Notes under the pieces: generated by a model
The model's database searches: none
Told to the model about the DNA's origin: nothing
What the model saw: only the letters and a program-made list of their open reading frames with translations
Translations under genes and position numbers: made by a program
IMG/VR virus record: IMGVR_UViG_3300008266_000061
Location: 1-59,880 of that record
DNA: 59,880 bases
Source: a virus
Strand: one strand, 5' to 3'
Shown here: one piece after another, positions 50,268 through 58,911 of the stretch
Position numbering within the stretch: the first letter of the stretch is position 1
How the letters are laid out: each line of letters opens with the position of its first letter

Positions 50268-53200
50268 TGGCAAACCCGATAATCACTAGAATACAGGTAG
50301 AAGGCAACGACGTTGTGTCGTTTTTAAACGGCACTACACCTCCGTATACCTACGTCCGTTCCATGAGTCAGATTCTCCCGCAGAGTCCGACGTACATCTC
50401 CTACCGATATGACTCTATAACCATCTCACAGGTGGGCGGAGAGGCGTTTACATTCACGGTTTATACGATTACACAGGTTGGCGGCAACGCGTTTACGGCC
50501 CTTAACTTCCAAGACCCCGCTAACGTAGTACAGGCCAAGACTGTTGAGATATACAGGCTTCTTGTAACATCCATCTTCAAGGGATGCTGCGAGTGTGGTA
50601 ACACAGAACCGGAGTGTTCTATTCAGTACACCTATGGAAATTCGGGACTTACTGGCGAGTTTGATTATACTTATGGAACCCCTGGTTTAATCAGGTTTAA
50701 CGATATAACAGGGAACAATCAGGACTTTTCCGGCTTCTTCCCGCTTATACCAGATGGGTCGTGGGTTTTTCTGTTTAGCAAGACGGACCCGACCGTGTAT
50801 GCGGTGCTTCAGTTGTCCAACTACATCAACGCAGGTGGAGCGGCGGCATTCGATGCTATTGAGTTGAATGCCAACGGAACTCCATTTGTGGAAGGCACTC
50901 AGTTCTGCGTGGACTTCACAAGCGTGGGTGGCTCACTCGTACAAGGGTGGCAGGACACGTTGAATATAAATCCCAACCTCAACCAAGACAACACGATTGA
51001 TGGGGGCGGATTTGACTTTGTCTTTGACAACAACAACTCGTTTACCATCAACGGCCCCGGCGGATCTTTTGAGGTAGACGCGTTCGGCCCCGCTATGAAC
51101 GCAGGGACTCAGCAGATACTTGTAACTGCGGGGTACATTGATATAAATACTCCTCTGATAGGTTCGGCGTCTCCGGGGGACGTTCTTACGCTTACCGCGT
51201 CGGGCCATATTGAATATGCTCCGCCTCCCGTGAGTAATGTGTACACCGTTGCAAACGGTCTTCATTATCAAGAAAGTCCTGTGGATCCTAATGTGTTTCA
51301 TTTGGGCGGTAATCTTATTGAAGACACAACCATATACAATCAAGGGTTTGACCTTACCGTAGAAAGGGCAGTTAGCGGTTATGCATTAAAGGTGGAGAAT
51401 ACAGGCACAAGCATCGGGCCTTTTAATCACGCTATTAGGGCTGTTACTACGGATGGATTGGCCGGGGATTTTTATGCTGGTGCAGATTTTTATGCGATAG
51501 ATGAGATAGAGCCTGTGGTGAAGATAACCAGAACAACTATTTTATCACCTGATCCAGAGTTTAATTATGATAACATAGGTTCATCTATAGACATGATGAA
51601 TCCTATGGTTGTTGGGTCTTTTGCTACAGTCGTTCCATACACTAGTAGAATAGCATCAAGGTGGACAAACTCATTAAACCAAGGGGGGTTTGCTGTTAAT
51701 CGCCCAATAGGAAGAACTGAATTTTGGCATTACGATGGAGTTGCAGCTGAATCCTTGACTGCCACATTTAATGCTGACAATCCGTATAGTGGTGGTAATC
51801 GAGGAATGGTTCAGTTCAATCAGTATGGACAGGGAACATTTTATGGTTTGCTTACCCCTGTTTATGGGTTAGCTGTTGATGATCAAGGTAACATATTGGA
51901 AGTTGATTTAGGTGGAGGTGGAACCTACGATGGCGACCAAGGCGTCTACAAAGACACCACGCTAACGAACGACACTTTCATGTTAGGGGCGCCTTACGTT
52001 TTTGGTTCTCCTAACCCAGTTCCGTTTCAAACCTCAAGAGAGGTGGATGTTGCGGGAAATGTTATGATTTTTACCGGAAGCCCTTTTACTGGCTATACTC
52101 TTAATGCGTACAATTCATCTGCCACCTCAAGAGCTGGAGGAGCTATATACGCTGAAGTTGTAAATGGATTTCAAAAAGGCGTGTATTCTAATGCTCCTGC
52201 GGGGATAGGTTTTTATACTACGTCCGGCACTTATGGGCTTATGTCGTATACAACAGGTAGTGATTTTAATACAGTACTTGATGTTACTCCGGCTAATACA
52301 TCTAATGTATCTGAGATGTTAGAGCTTAATAGAAATAATGCTAGTGGAGTAGGAGCGGGTATACGCATAATAAACAGAATAAATTCAACTGGATCTTCCG
52401 CCCTTGTAACAACCGCTCAAGGTTATTCTTCAGGCTCTCCGACTAGTACTAACTTTGAAATACAAACGAAAGGAATTGCCGTAACATTAACATCCAATCT
52501 GACTGTAAAAGGTGTTGATGGTCAACTTCAATTTAATCAATACGGAACCCCTGGGACATTCTACGACGCATCTCCTGTATGGGCGCTTGGAGTAGATGCA
52601 AGTGGTAATGTGGTAGAGTTTACTCCCGGCGGAGGCGGAGGCGGAACTTACGACAGCAACCAGGGTGTTTACAAAGATACCACGCTAACGAACGACACGT
52701 TCATGCTTGGGGCGCCGTCAGGGAGTGGCGGAACAATTCCTTTTTTACAAGATAGAGAAATTTTTACAGGTGAATTTAATTTATCTATAATAGGAAGACC
52801 TCCGTTTTTTGGTAAAAATGTTTTGTATGTTCAGGCTGATGGATTTTCTGGAAGCAATGTTAGTTCTATATTTTCAGATACAAGTTTAACCTTAGGCAAG
52901 ACATACGCTTACAACACTAGCGGAGGTTTGACGAGTGTTGGTTATGGTGGATATACGGGCAAGGGGATTGAGTTAGCTCAAGAGTTTTATTCTGAAATAA
53001 TTACTGGCGAAACTGGTGGACCTTCTGGAATAAACGAATCTCTTAGGTTTGTTAGAGCTTTTGGTGGATCCATTGGGGATGGAACAAGCATAACATTTCA
53101 AGCATCAAGTTCTGTCGATGCCTCTATCGAAAGTTATCTTACTAACGCATCAAATGGTGCTAGTCTTGCTTTTAGAACCAAGGATAATTTGGGTTCTTTA

Positions 53201-54730
53201 ATTAAGGGATTAGAGTTAAAGCAGAATAGCCAACTTCAGTTAAACAACTACACTACCTCTACAGCCTTTCAATCTTCTTCCGGCCCATCGGTCGGGGTCC
53301 TTAACGTGGACAACGCAGGCAACGTGTTTGTAGGAACTGGCGGGACTAGTGCGGGAAGCATCCTATTCGGAACCGCAACAGCTGCGGTAACAGACGTATA
53401 CACAGCCACGATTGGAACAGCTACTACTTATACAGATGGTGACGCTTACATCGTTCGTTTCACGATAGGAAACACGGACGCTGCCACTTTAAATATCAAC
53501 GGAATAGGGGCCAAGTCCCTGTATAGAAACAATGACGGGGCCTTAATCGGCGGAGATATTTGGGACGGCGGAGAGATGCTTTGTATTTACAATGCTGTTC
53601 TCGATGGGTTTGACTGCATCGGAACCTCCCCAAACTCTTTGTTTGCCTACGTGACAAACGATCAGGGGTCAACCATAACAAAGGGTCAGGCCGTATACGC
53701 TGCGGGTGGTACAGGAAACCGAATGACGGTTAAACTTGCCAAGGCTGATACGGACGCAACGTCAGCTCAGACGATTGGATTTGTATTCTCTACGTCCATA
53801 GCCGCTAACCAGAAGGGTATAATTATTATTCAGGGTTACTTTACCGACCTCAACTTATTCCCACCATCTGCGGGTTGGTTAGACGGGGACACGGTATACC
53901 TCAGCCCAACAACTGCGGGGGCTGTTACCCGGACTAAGCCATTGGCCCCTCAGCACCTTGTATACCTCGGAGTTGTGGCAAGCACAAGCCCCGGTGCAGC
54001 TGGTCGTATGTACGTTCGTGTACAGAACGGATACGAGATGAACGAGCTTCACGACGTGGCCTCTACAGGCGCTGTGAACAACGACATCCTATATCGCGAC
54101 ACGACCGTTACTCCTAACCTTTGGAAGCCCGCGTCAATCCCAACCATACTTGGATACACGCCTGTTCCAACGACTCGTTCCATTTCAACCACGTCTCCAC
54201 TAACCGGGGGCGGGGACTTGAGTGCGGATAGGACTATTTCAATACCTGCCGCAACTTCTTCTGTCAATGGGTACTTGACCTCTACTGACTGGACTACGTT
54301 TAACTCTAAGGCAGATAGTGATTACATTACACTACGTATGCAGGTAGCTGGTCAGTCACCAGCGGATAATCAAACTTACTACATAGGTGAAATTAGTGTA
54401 TCATTAAATACAGTTGCTACTCTTTATAGGACAACTGTTCCGTATGCTTGTACGCTTGTAGGTGCGGTTATTACCGCTGTTAACACAAGTGCAGGTTCTA
54501 CTACGGAGGCTTCAACAATTAATTTCCGTTTAAACAATACGACTGATACCTTGCTATCAAATGCGGTTGCGTTTGGTCCTAACCTAACGGTCAATATTTA
54601 TTCGATTACAGGTTTAAATGTAGCCATTGCTGCGGGTGATACTTTTAATATTAAGTGGACTACTCCAATATGGGCAACCAACCCTACAGGAGCAACATTA
54701 TTAGTAACGCTTTATTTAAAACGCACATAA
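50267..54730 (+). CDS. Large modular tail fiber / receptor-binding protein (1487 aa)
   Basis: The N-terminal region is beta-rich with a Cys cluster (GCCECGNTEPEC, about 105). Two similar modules follow, each with QFNQYG, a LGVDASGN-type strand, a Gly run, GVYKDTTLTNDTFMLGAP (starts near 561 and 803) and a variable domain; a third, partial module follows. The C-terminus has LTGGGDLSADRTISIP, common in phage fibers, and a beta domain likely to bind the receptor. The repeated modules could exchange by recombination and alter host range. Confidence 0.75.
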   Translation: MANPIITRIQVEGNDVVSFLNGTTPPYTYVRSMSQILPQSPTYISYRYDSITISQVGGEAFTFTVYTITQVGGNAFTALNFQDPANVVQAKTVEIYRLLVTSIFKGCCECGNTEPECSIQYTYGNSGLTGEFDYTYGTPGLIRFNDITGNNQDFSGFFPLIPDGSWVFLFSKTDPTVYAVLQLSNYINAGGAAAFDAIELNANGTPFVEGTQFCVDFTSVGGSLVQGWQDTLNINPNLNQDNTIDGGGFDFVFDNNNSFTINGPGGSFEVDAFGPAMNAGTQQILVTAGYIDINTPLIGSASPGDVLTLTASGHIEYAPPPVSNVYTVANGLHYQESPVDPNVFHLGGNLIEDTTIYNQGFDLTVERAVSGYALKVENTGTSIGPFNHAIRAVTTDGLAGDFYAGADFYAIDEIEPVVKITRTTILSPDPEFNYDNIGSSIDMMNPMVVGSFATVVPYTSRIASRWTNSLNQGGFAVNRPIGRTEFWHYDGVAAESLTATFNADNPYSGGNRGMVQFNQYGQGTFYGLLTPVYGLAVDDQGNILEVDLGGGGTYDGDQGVYKDTTLTNDTFMLGAPYVFGSPNPVPFQTSREVDVAGNVMIFTGSPFTGYTLNAYNSSATSRAGGAIYAEVVNGFQKGVYSNAPAGIGFYTTSGTYGLMSYTTGSDFNTVLDVTPANTSNVSEMLELNRNNASGVGAGIRIINRINSTGSSALVTTAQGYSSGSPTSTNFEIQTKGIAVTLTSNLTVKGVDGQLQFNQYGTPGTFYDASPVWALGVDASGNVVEFTPGGGGGGTYDSNQGVYKDTTLTNDTFMLGAPSGSGGTIPFLQDREIFTGEFNLSIIGRPPFFGKNVLYVQADGFSGSNVSSIFSDTSLTLGKTYAYNTSGGLTSVGYGGYTGKGIELAQEFYSEIITGETGGPSGINESLRFVRAFGGSIGDGTSITFQASSSVDASIESYLTNASNGASLAFRTKDNLGSLIKGLELKQNSQLQLNNYTTSTAFQSSSGPSVGVLNVDNAGNVFVGTGGTSAGSILFGTATAAVTDVYTATIGTATTYTDGDAYIVRFTIGNTDAATLNINGIGAKSLYRNNDGALIGGDIWDGGEMLCIYNAVLDGFDCIGTSPNSLFAYVTNDQGSTITKGQAVYAAGGTGNRMTVKLAKADTDATSAQTIGFVFSTSIAANQKGIIIIQGYFTDLNLFPPSAGWLDGDTVYLSPTTAGAVTRTKPLAPQHLVYLGVVASTSPGAAGRMYVRVQNGYEMNELHDVASTGAVNNDILYRDTTVTPNLWKPASIPTILGYTPVPTTRSISTTSPLTGGGDLSADRTISIPAATSSVNGYLTSTDWTTFNSKADSDYITLRMQVAGQSPADNQTYYIGEISVSLNTVATLYRTTVPYACTLVGAVITAVNTSAGSTTEASTINFRLNNTTDTLLSNAVAFGPNLTVNIYSITGLNVAIAAGDTFNIKWTTPIWATNPTGATLLVTLYLKRT

Positions 54731-54931
54731 ATGAGAAAGGAATACACATATAAATTACAGGGCGATGGCCGCGATTCGTGGACGGTTACTGAATACAATG
54801 AGTTGGATGAAGTCGTTTCAGTCTACATGGTTTACGAAGATCCGACCACCGAAGTTGGGACGGCATTGAAGGCCGTATTATCAGCGACTCCCGAAGAGAT
54901 TGTTGAGATTAAAAAAATTCTTGGTATTTAA
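54731..54931 (+). CDS. Small acidic protein after the fiber (66 aa)
   Basis: A compact acidic sequence with beta strands (YTYKLQGDGRDSWTVTEYNE) and a C-terminal helix. It starts at the base after the fiber stop codon. It could be a fiber chaperone or accessory by position, but no family is recognised. Confidence 0.55.
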   Translation: MRKEYTYKLQGDGRDSWTVTEYNELDEVVSVYMVYEDPTTEVGTALKAVLSATPEEIVEIKKILGI

Positions 54932-54952
54932 CAAACCATAAATCATAAAAAA

Positions 54953-55351
54953 ATGAAAAGAATAATACGCAAACTTCAACTCTTCGATGGCGTGTGGTCT
55001 ATCCCTGTCGTCTTCTTCCTATTCCTTCTCGCCGGGTCTTACAGCTCGGAGTACTTCGGTGACGGACTCATCTCCATCGAGTACATTCAGCAAGTAATTC
55101 TCGCCGCACTTATACTAATTTTTGGTAACTTTGTGGTGTTCCTTGGCGGGTACTTTAACTTCAGAGGCTTGCAGAGTTACTTCTACTCAAGCCAAGCCAA
55201 GAATGAATTAGATTATACATCAACAGCATGGCAAAAAATCGTATTGTATGTCTGTGTCTACTTTGGACTCTTCTTGTGTTTCCTGTTTATCCTATGGCTT
55301 ATAATGACGGCTACTGTGTCCGTGTCAATGCCTCCTCTTACGTTGGAGTAA
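54953..55351 (+). CDS. Membrane protein overlapping the endolysin, holin candidate (132 aa)
   Basis: Three hydrophobic segments (about 14-28, 43-65 and 96-122) indicate a small integral membrane protein. It overlaps the endolysin gene by 124 bp in another frame. Direct linkage to the endolysin makes it the best-placed holin candidate in the window, though it is longer than most. Confidence 0.6.
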   Translation: MKRIIRKLQLFDGVWSIPVVFFLFLLAGSYSSEYFGDGLISIEYIQQVILAALILIFGNFVVFLGGYFNFRGLQSYFYSSQAKNELDYTSTAWQKIVLYVCVYFGLFLCFLFILWLIMTATVSVSMPPLTLE

Positions 55352-55803
55352 AGGAGAAGGGGGGAAACAACCAGGGCTTTAACGACTGGGAGCTTCAAAA
55401 GATGATGGCCGACGTTGGATGGAGGCCGGGCTATGCCTGGTGTGCGTTCTTTGTCCGCGCCATCCTCGATGACTGCGGCGTGGAGAATAAGATATCGGGA
55501 TGGTCTCCCACGGCCTATAACAAGAAGGACGTAATCTTTACCGACGGAAGGTTCTACCAGACCTACAGCAACAGAGACGTGCTTGTTATGACACTCTCGT
55601 ACTCAAAGTTCAAGAACACGGCAAGGTACAAGGCCATCGGCCACACCGGAATCGTGGATCGCATCGGAGAGCATTCAGTCAGAACAATAGAGGGCAACAC
55701 TAACGAGAGGGGAGATAGAGACTCTCGTTCCAGGGATGGCGTGTACATAAAGATTCGCCCCCTGTCTAAGAACATCCACATTACAAGGTGGAAGAAGGGG
55801 TAA
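55228..55803 (+). CDS. Exported CHAP/NlpC-like endolysin (191 aa)
   Basis: Residues 1-24 form a signal peptide or signal anchor. The catalytic core contains YAWCAFF (C72), GHTGIV (H139) and IEGNTN (E155/N157), the Cys-His-polar triad order of CHAP/NlpC-type peptidoglycan amidases or peptidases. It would cut peptidoglycan at lysis. Sec export would let it accumulate outside the inner membrane, so the holin could act by depolarising the membrane rather than by releasing enzyme. Confidence 0.75.
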   Translation: MAKNRIVCLCLLWTLLVFPVYPMAYNDGYCVRVNASSYVGVKEKGGNNQGFNDWELQKMMADVGWRPGYAWCAFFVRAILDDCGVENKISGWSPTAYNKKDVIFTDGRFYQTYSNRDVLVMTLSYSKFKNTARYKAIGHTGIVDRIGEHSVRTIEGNTNERGDRDSRSRDGVYIKIRPLSKNIHITRWKKG

Positions 55804-55805
55804 AC

Positions 55806-55830
55806 AAAAGTGGGGACAATTTGTCCCCAC
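55806..55830 (-). terminator. Minus-strand terminator of the single-gene unit
   Basis: GTGGGGACAA pairs with TTGTCCCCAC; on the minus strand it is followed by TTTTGTTTA. The plus-strand side lacks a T tract. It ends the 353-aa gene's transcript against the convergent endolysin gene. Confidence 0.65.
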
Positions 55831-55853
55831 CATTGCACAATCTAAATCACACA

Positions 55854-56915
55854 CTAGAACAAATCCTCTGTATATTTTTCGAGGCTGTAGACACGTCCCG
55901 CGTTCTCGTTCTTGCCTCCGGCTGGAGAGAACTCAGCGTAGGCAATGATCTGCGCCTCGTAGCTCAGGTTAGGGTTATAGGTTAGGGTCTTGGTGTTGTT
56001 GTCCCAAGCGTTTGTGGTTCCCGACACCACCTTGATGGTCGAGTCGGCAAGCGGATTGATTCCGATGTTCAGCGTACTTCCGTACACGTTGTCCACCGTC
56101 GCTCCGGGGCCGTTGTTCAGTCTGTATACCCACATATACCCCTCGTAGGTCTTGTCAAACGAGTTGATGAGGGTCTTGTAGTTGAACGTCTGTGCGTCCT
56201 GTCCGTTGATGTAGAACACGCTCTTGATTTGGTCGTTACCAATCTGCTCGATGTCCATAGCAATGTTGTTGATATGGGTTTCGGGGTCGGTGGTCACGCG
56301 GTTGTATGTCCATCGCGTCTTGTACATGAACTCCTCCATGGTCATCCCAGATATCTGAAGGAACTCAGAACGGCGGAGGCGACGCTTGGGGTTGATCGCG
56401 CTACGTGATGTCCACGCAATCATCGGCTTTCCGTCTGGGCCTTTCTTGACCAGGCGGGACTTGTATCCGATACGCATCATCGGGTCTGTCATGTCGTCTA
56501 CCACGCCCTTCCACACGGTCTCGTATGGCTCGTACATCACGTCAACACCTGTCTCGGTTGCTTGAATCTGAGAGTACACGTAGTACACGTTCTGCCCCGC
56601 AAGGCTGCTTGGTGACTCGTGCTTTACGAACTGACCGGGACGAGTGAGAACGGCTGTACCCTCCTCGCTTATCCCCTCGTAAACGTAACCCATGTGATGG
56701 ATGGAGTTAGCAAGGTAGTTGAGCGGATACATTCCGAACGCGTCGGTCTTAGGCTCATCGAACCCAAGGGTGTAATACACGCGGGTTGGAGACGACGAGA
56801 TGTCTGTTACCTCGTAGATCCACGCCATGCGCTGTGTACGGGTCTTGATTTGTCCATCATACTGCGCGAACTCTTCGGGCAGTTCTAATACTTCTAGTGC
56901 TTTCTGTACTGACAT
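55854..56915 (-). CDS. Single-gene cassette protein, unknown function (353 aa)
   Basis: A beta-rich protein with an Ig-like C-terminal segment (ADSTIKVVSGTTNAWDNNTK) and a Tyr-rich middle; no signal peptide or catalytic motif is evident. It lies opposite to the flanking structural operon, with its own promoter element (56950-56957) and terminators on each side. This is the arrangement of a moron gene expressed independently of the lytic programme, or of a highly expressed virion accessory. I cannot assign a function. Confidence 0.65.
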   Translation of the reverse strand: MSVQKALEVLELPEEFAQYDGQIKTRTQRMAWIYEVTDISSSPTRVYYTLGFDEPKTDAFGMYPLNYLANSIHHMGYVYEGISEEGTAVLTRPGQFVKHESPSSLAGQNVYYVYSQIQATETGVDVMYEPYETVWKGVVDDMTDPMMRIGYKSRLVKKGPDGKPMIAWTSRSAINPKRRLRRSEFLQISGMTMEEFMYKTRWTYNRVTTDPETHINNIAMDIEQIGNDQIKSVFYINGQDAQTFNYKTLINSFDKTYEGYMWVYRLNNGPGATVDNVYGSTLNIGINPLADSTIKVVSGTTNAWDNNTKTLTYNPNLSYEAQIIAYAEFSPAGGKNENAGRVYSLEKYTEDLF

Positions 56916-56949
56916 ATATTGATTGGTTTAATTAACGTAATATGCGTGG

Positions 56950-56957
56950 CAAATTTA
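56950..56957 (-). promoter_or_regulatory. Promoter element of the single-gene cassette
   Basis: TAAATTTG on the minus strand, 34 bases before the ATG at 56915 and just downstream of a terminator. No clear TTG box at usual spacing. Confidence 0.45.
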
Positions 56958-56972
56958 TGCAACTTTCTTGAA

Positions 56973-57004
56973 TAAAAAAAAACGGGAATCACGTTTGACT
57001 CCCG
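56973..57004 (-). terminator. Minus-strand intrinsic terminator
   Basis: CGGGAGTC pairs with GATTCCCG (one G.U) on the minus strand, followed by at least nine T. It ends the spanin-like gene pair and insulates the following cassette. Confidence 0.85.
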
Positions 57005-57041
57005 CCCTTTAACAATAAACAACTATAACAACTATAACAAC

Positions 57042-57458
57042 TTAGAACACATAAAAGAATAATGCTGCTGCGGAAGTTACAATGGTTGTACACTTCCAAA
57101 ATATTTTCTTTCTCTTCTCGGACTTCTGCTCCTTCCGGGCATCAGCATACTGAGCCTGTAGAAACTCAATCTCCGCCTCCTGGTTCTTCCTGATCGTGGT
57201 GCATAGCTTACCATTCTCAAGGGCAAGGTCGAGTGCCTGTTGAGACGCTGTGAGCTGGTCACGTAGCATCTTAATCCGCTCTGACCGGGCCTCCATAGTA
57301 ATCTTGTTGTTGCGGATGGTTTCAGCGGCGGCTGATACAACCTCCTGGGCCTCTCTTCCTAACTGAGGTGTATCAGTTACTTGGGATGAGGCGACCGTTG
57401 CGGTACTCATCAAGAAGATAATTCCAAGAACTAATGTAAAGAGTCTTGAGTGAATCAT
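57042..57458 (-). CDS. Spanin-like membrane/coiled-coil protein (138 aa)
   Basis: From the ATG at 57458 the protein has an N-terminal signal sequence (MIHSRLFTLVLGIIFLMSTA), a long coiled coil (about 35-110), and a C-terminal hydrophobic segment (TTIVTSAAALFFYVF). Together with the overlapping upstream gene (86 bp) it resembles an Rz/Rz1-type spanin pair or a unimolecular spanin. No lipobox cysteine is visible, so the outer-membrane link is uncertain. Confidence 0.55.
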   Translation of the reverse strand: MIHSRLFTLVLGIIFLMSTATVASSQVTDTPQLGREAQEVVSAAAETIRNNKITMEARSERIKMLRDQLTASQQALDLALENGKLCTTIRKNQEAEIEFLQAQYADARKEQKSEKRKKIFWKCTTIVTSAAALFFYVF

Positions 57459-57771
57459 TGGACATACGTGGTATTCGTGAAACAAATTTTTGTGACTTGG
57501 CTATGCGCTCCTGTTCGATCAGGAACTGCTGTTGGTCTTGCACCATGAACGAGTCAAGGGCGGCCTTGGTTGCTGCGATAACTACGGTGTTGGAGTCCAT
57601 CTGTGCCTGGTACTCCTTGTTAATCTCGTGTAGCCTTTCGATGGCTATGTTCTCATTCTCTGAGTTCTTCTCGACCGTCCCCATGTGGAAGACGAGGAAG
57701 AACACTCCAACAAGGATCACAACGGACAGGCCGAGGATGATCAGGGTGTATATGTTTTTGGTCTTATCCAT
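57373..57771 (-). CDS. i-spanin-like protein (132 aa)
   Basis: A type II topology: short cytoplasmic Lys-containing start, a hydrophobic helix (about 8-30), and a periplasmic helical/coiled-coil domain. That is the architecture of inner-membrane spanins, which act in the last step of lysis. The ATG at 57771 is preferred over a TTG at 57780, which falls in the TAACTTTG box (57785-57778). The downstream gene begins inside this one. Confidence 0.6.
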   Translation of the reverse strand: MDKTKNIYTLIILGLSVVILVGVFFLVFHMGTVEKNSENENIAIERLHEINKEYQAQMDSNTVVIAATKAALDSFMVQDQQQFLIEQERIAKSQKFVSRIPRMSNDSLKTLYISSWNYLLDEYRNGRLIPSN

Positions 57772-57777
57772 ATTATT

Positions 57778-57785
57778 CAAAGTTA
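57778..57785 (-). promoter_or_regulatory. Minus-7 element before the spanin-like pair
   Basis: TAACTTTG lies six bases before the ATG at 57771, another near-leaderless arrangement. The upstream box is not evident. Confidence 0.4.
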
Positions 57786-57819
57786 GCGTATCCTAGGTCT
57801 TCCCAGGTCGGTGAATCAA

Positions 57820-58359
57820 TCATTTTTTTAACTCCTTTATCTTGTCCTTGTATTCGTATATCAACTCCTTTATCTTGTCAAGCGGCATACTCAGTCGGTC
57901 GTTCCGGAGCGACTTCAGCTCCTCTAGTTTTGCCTTGCCAATTCGCTTCTCAATCCCGATGGCGTACTCAAGGAGGTTGCCATGCTTGTGTTGGTTACAC
58001 GATACACACTGGCCGAAAACGTTCCACTCGTGGAACCTTAGGTTAGGGTAGGAACCAACGGAATAAAAATGCCCGGCATCATACTTCCCTTGCAATGGCC
58101 GACCACAACTGATGCAACCCTTCCCCTGGTCTCTGACCCGAATGAATTGGTTAAACACCTGTTGTAGTTCCTTGCGCCATTGGGAGACGGACTTGTTCCG
58201 CTCCTTTACTTCCTTGAGTTCTCTCTTTATCTTCTTATCCTTCTGCTTGGAGGAGTAAGTTATCATGCACTCGATGTTCTCACACGTTGCTTGCATCGTG
58301 CTGTACTTCGGAATAAACTCCTGTCTACAGATTTTGCACTTCTTATTCCTCACCTTCAT
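57820..58359 (-). CDS. ninG: NinG-like recombination protein (179 aa)
   Basis: The order CKICRQEF, then CENIEC, GCISCGRPL, DAGHFYSVGSYPNLRFHEWN and CVSCNQHKHGN matches the NinG (Rap) family of lambdoid phages, with several zinc-binding Cys and a conserved AGH-Y motif. NinG/Rap is a Holliday-junction nuclease that acts in phage recombination. Length (179 aa) is close to that family. It is one of the surest assignments in the window. Confidence 0.85.
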   Translation of the reverse strand: MKVRNKKCKICRQEFIPKYSTMQATCENIECMITYSSKQKDKKIKRELKEVKERNKSVSQWRKELQQVFNQFIRVRDQGKGCISCGRPLQGKYDAGHFYSVGSYPNLRFHEWNVFGQCVSCNQHKHGNLLEYAIGIEKRIGKAKLEELKSLRNDRLSMPLDKIKELIYEYKDKIKELKK

Positions 58360-58367
58360 ACGCTATC

Positions 58368-58646
58368 TTATTTTGCGGTCGGCTTCCAGTCTGCCTGTTC
58401 TTTAGCCAAGTTTGCCTTGACGGTCTCCTTGAGAGTCTCGACACAGAACGGAACCGATTCCTTGTAGTCCTCAAAGTGTTCATCGAATTGTTTCTCATCA
58501 ATTTCCACGTCAAAGGTAGTGATTCCGTTCGTGGTACGCAAGACCGTGAAGTTCCATTCTTTGTTCTTGACCCCCGGAAAGGACATTGTGATTGTGCCGG
58601 CAAAGTACTCGACTTGCTTGGATGGCTTGTTAGAGATGTTGATCAT
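58368..58646 (-). CDS. Hypothetical protein (92 aa)
   Basis: An N-terminal beta segment (VEYFAGTITMSF) and a helical acidic C-terminus (DEHFEDYKESVPFCVETLKE). No family recognised. The start overlaps the upstream stop by 4 bp and it precedes ninG, so it is in the same operon. Confidence 0.6.
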   Translation of the reverse strand: MINISNKPSKQVEYFAGTITMSFPGVKNKEWNFTVLRTTNGITTFDVEIDEKQFDEHFEDYKESVPFCVETLKETVKANLAKEQADWKPTAK

Positions 58647-58858
58647 AATTTTATGTTATAGTTGTTAATGATTTCAAAGAATTGTTCGTATACCTCATTA
58701 TAGGCTTCCCACATCTTCTCGTCATGGGTGTCGTACTTTACCTTGCCTCTGAGGTACTCTCTGACCCCATCGAGGGCTATCCTCATATCGAGGGCCTTGT
58801 TGCATAGTTCGTACTCGTTCTGGTCTTCGGGCAGATTGAAAGTTAATTGTGCTTGCAT
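58643..58858 (-). CDS. Conserved small phage protein (71 aa)
   Basis: The pattern FNLPEDQNEYELCNKALDMR followed by LREYLRGKVKY-type spacing and a C-terminal E-x-FFEI helix is a common small phage protein of unknown function. Its ATG touches the first of three 13-bp repeats (58859-58911), so the repeats may control it. Confidence 0.65.
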   Translation of the reverse strand: MQAQLTFNLPEDQNEYELCNKALDMRIALDGVREYLRGKVKYDTHDEKMWEAYNEVYEQFFEIINNYNIKL

Positions 58859-58911
58859 GGTGGTGTACTTATTTTTTAGGTGGTGTACTTAAATGTGAGG
58901 TGGTGTACTTA
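58859..58911. repeat. Three 13-bp direct repeats, 20-bp period
   Basis: GGTGGTGTACTTA occurs exactly at 58859, 58879 and 58899. The array spans the junction between two minus-strand genes: the start codon side of one and the last codons of the other. The 20-bp period places copies on roughly the same DNA face at about two helical turns, fitting a protein-binding array. On the minus strand each unit reads TAAGTACACCACC. Confidence 0.75.

Noticed and set aside
58859-58911. CRISPR array
   Set aside because: Only three 13-bp units with 7-bp spacers; far shorter than CRISPR repeats and spacers, and no cas genes are near.
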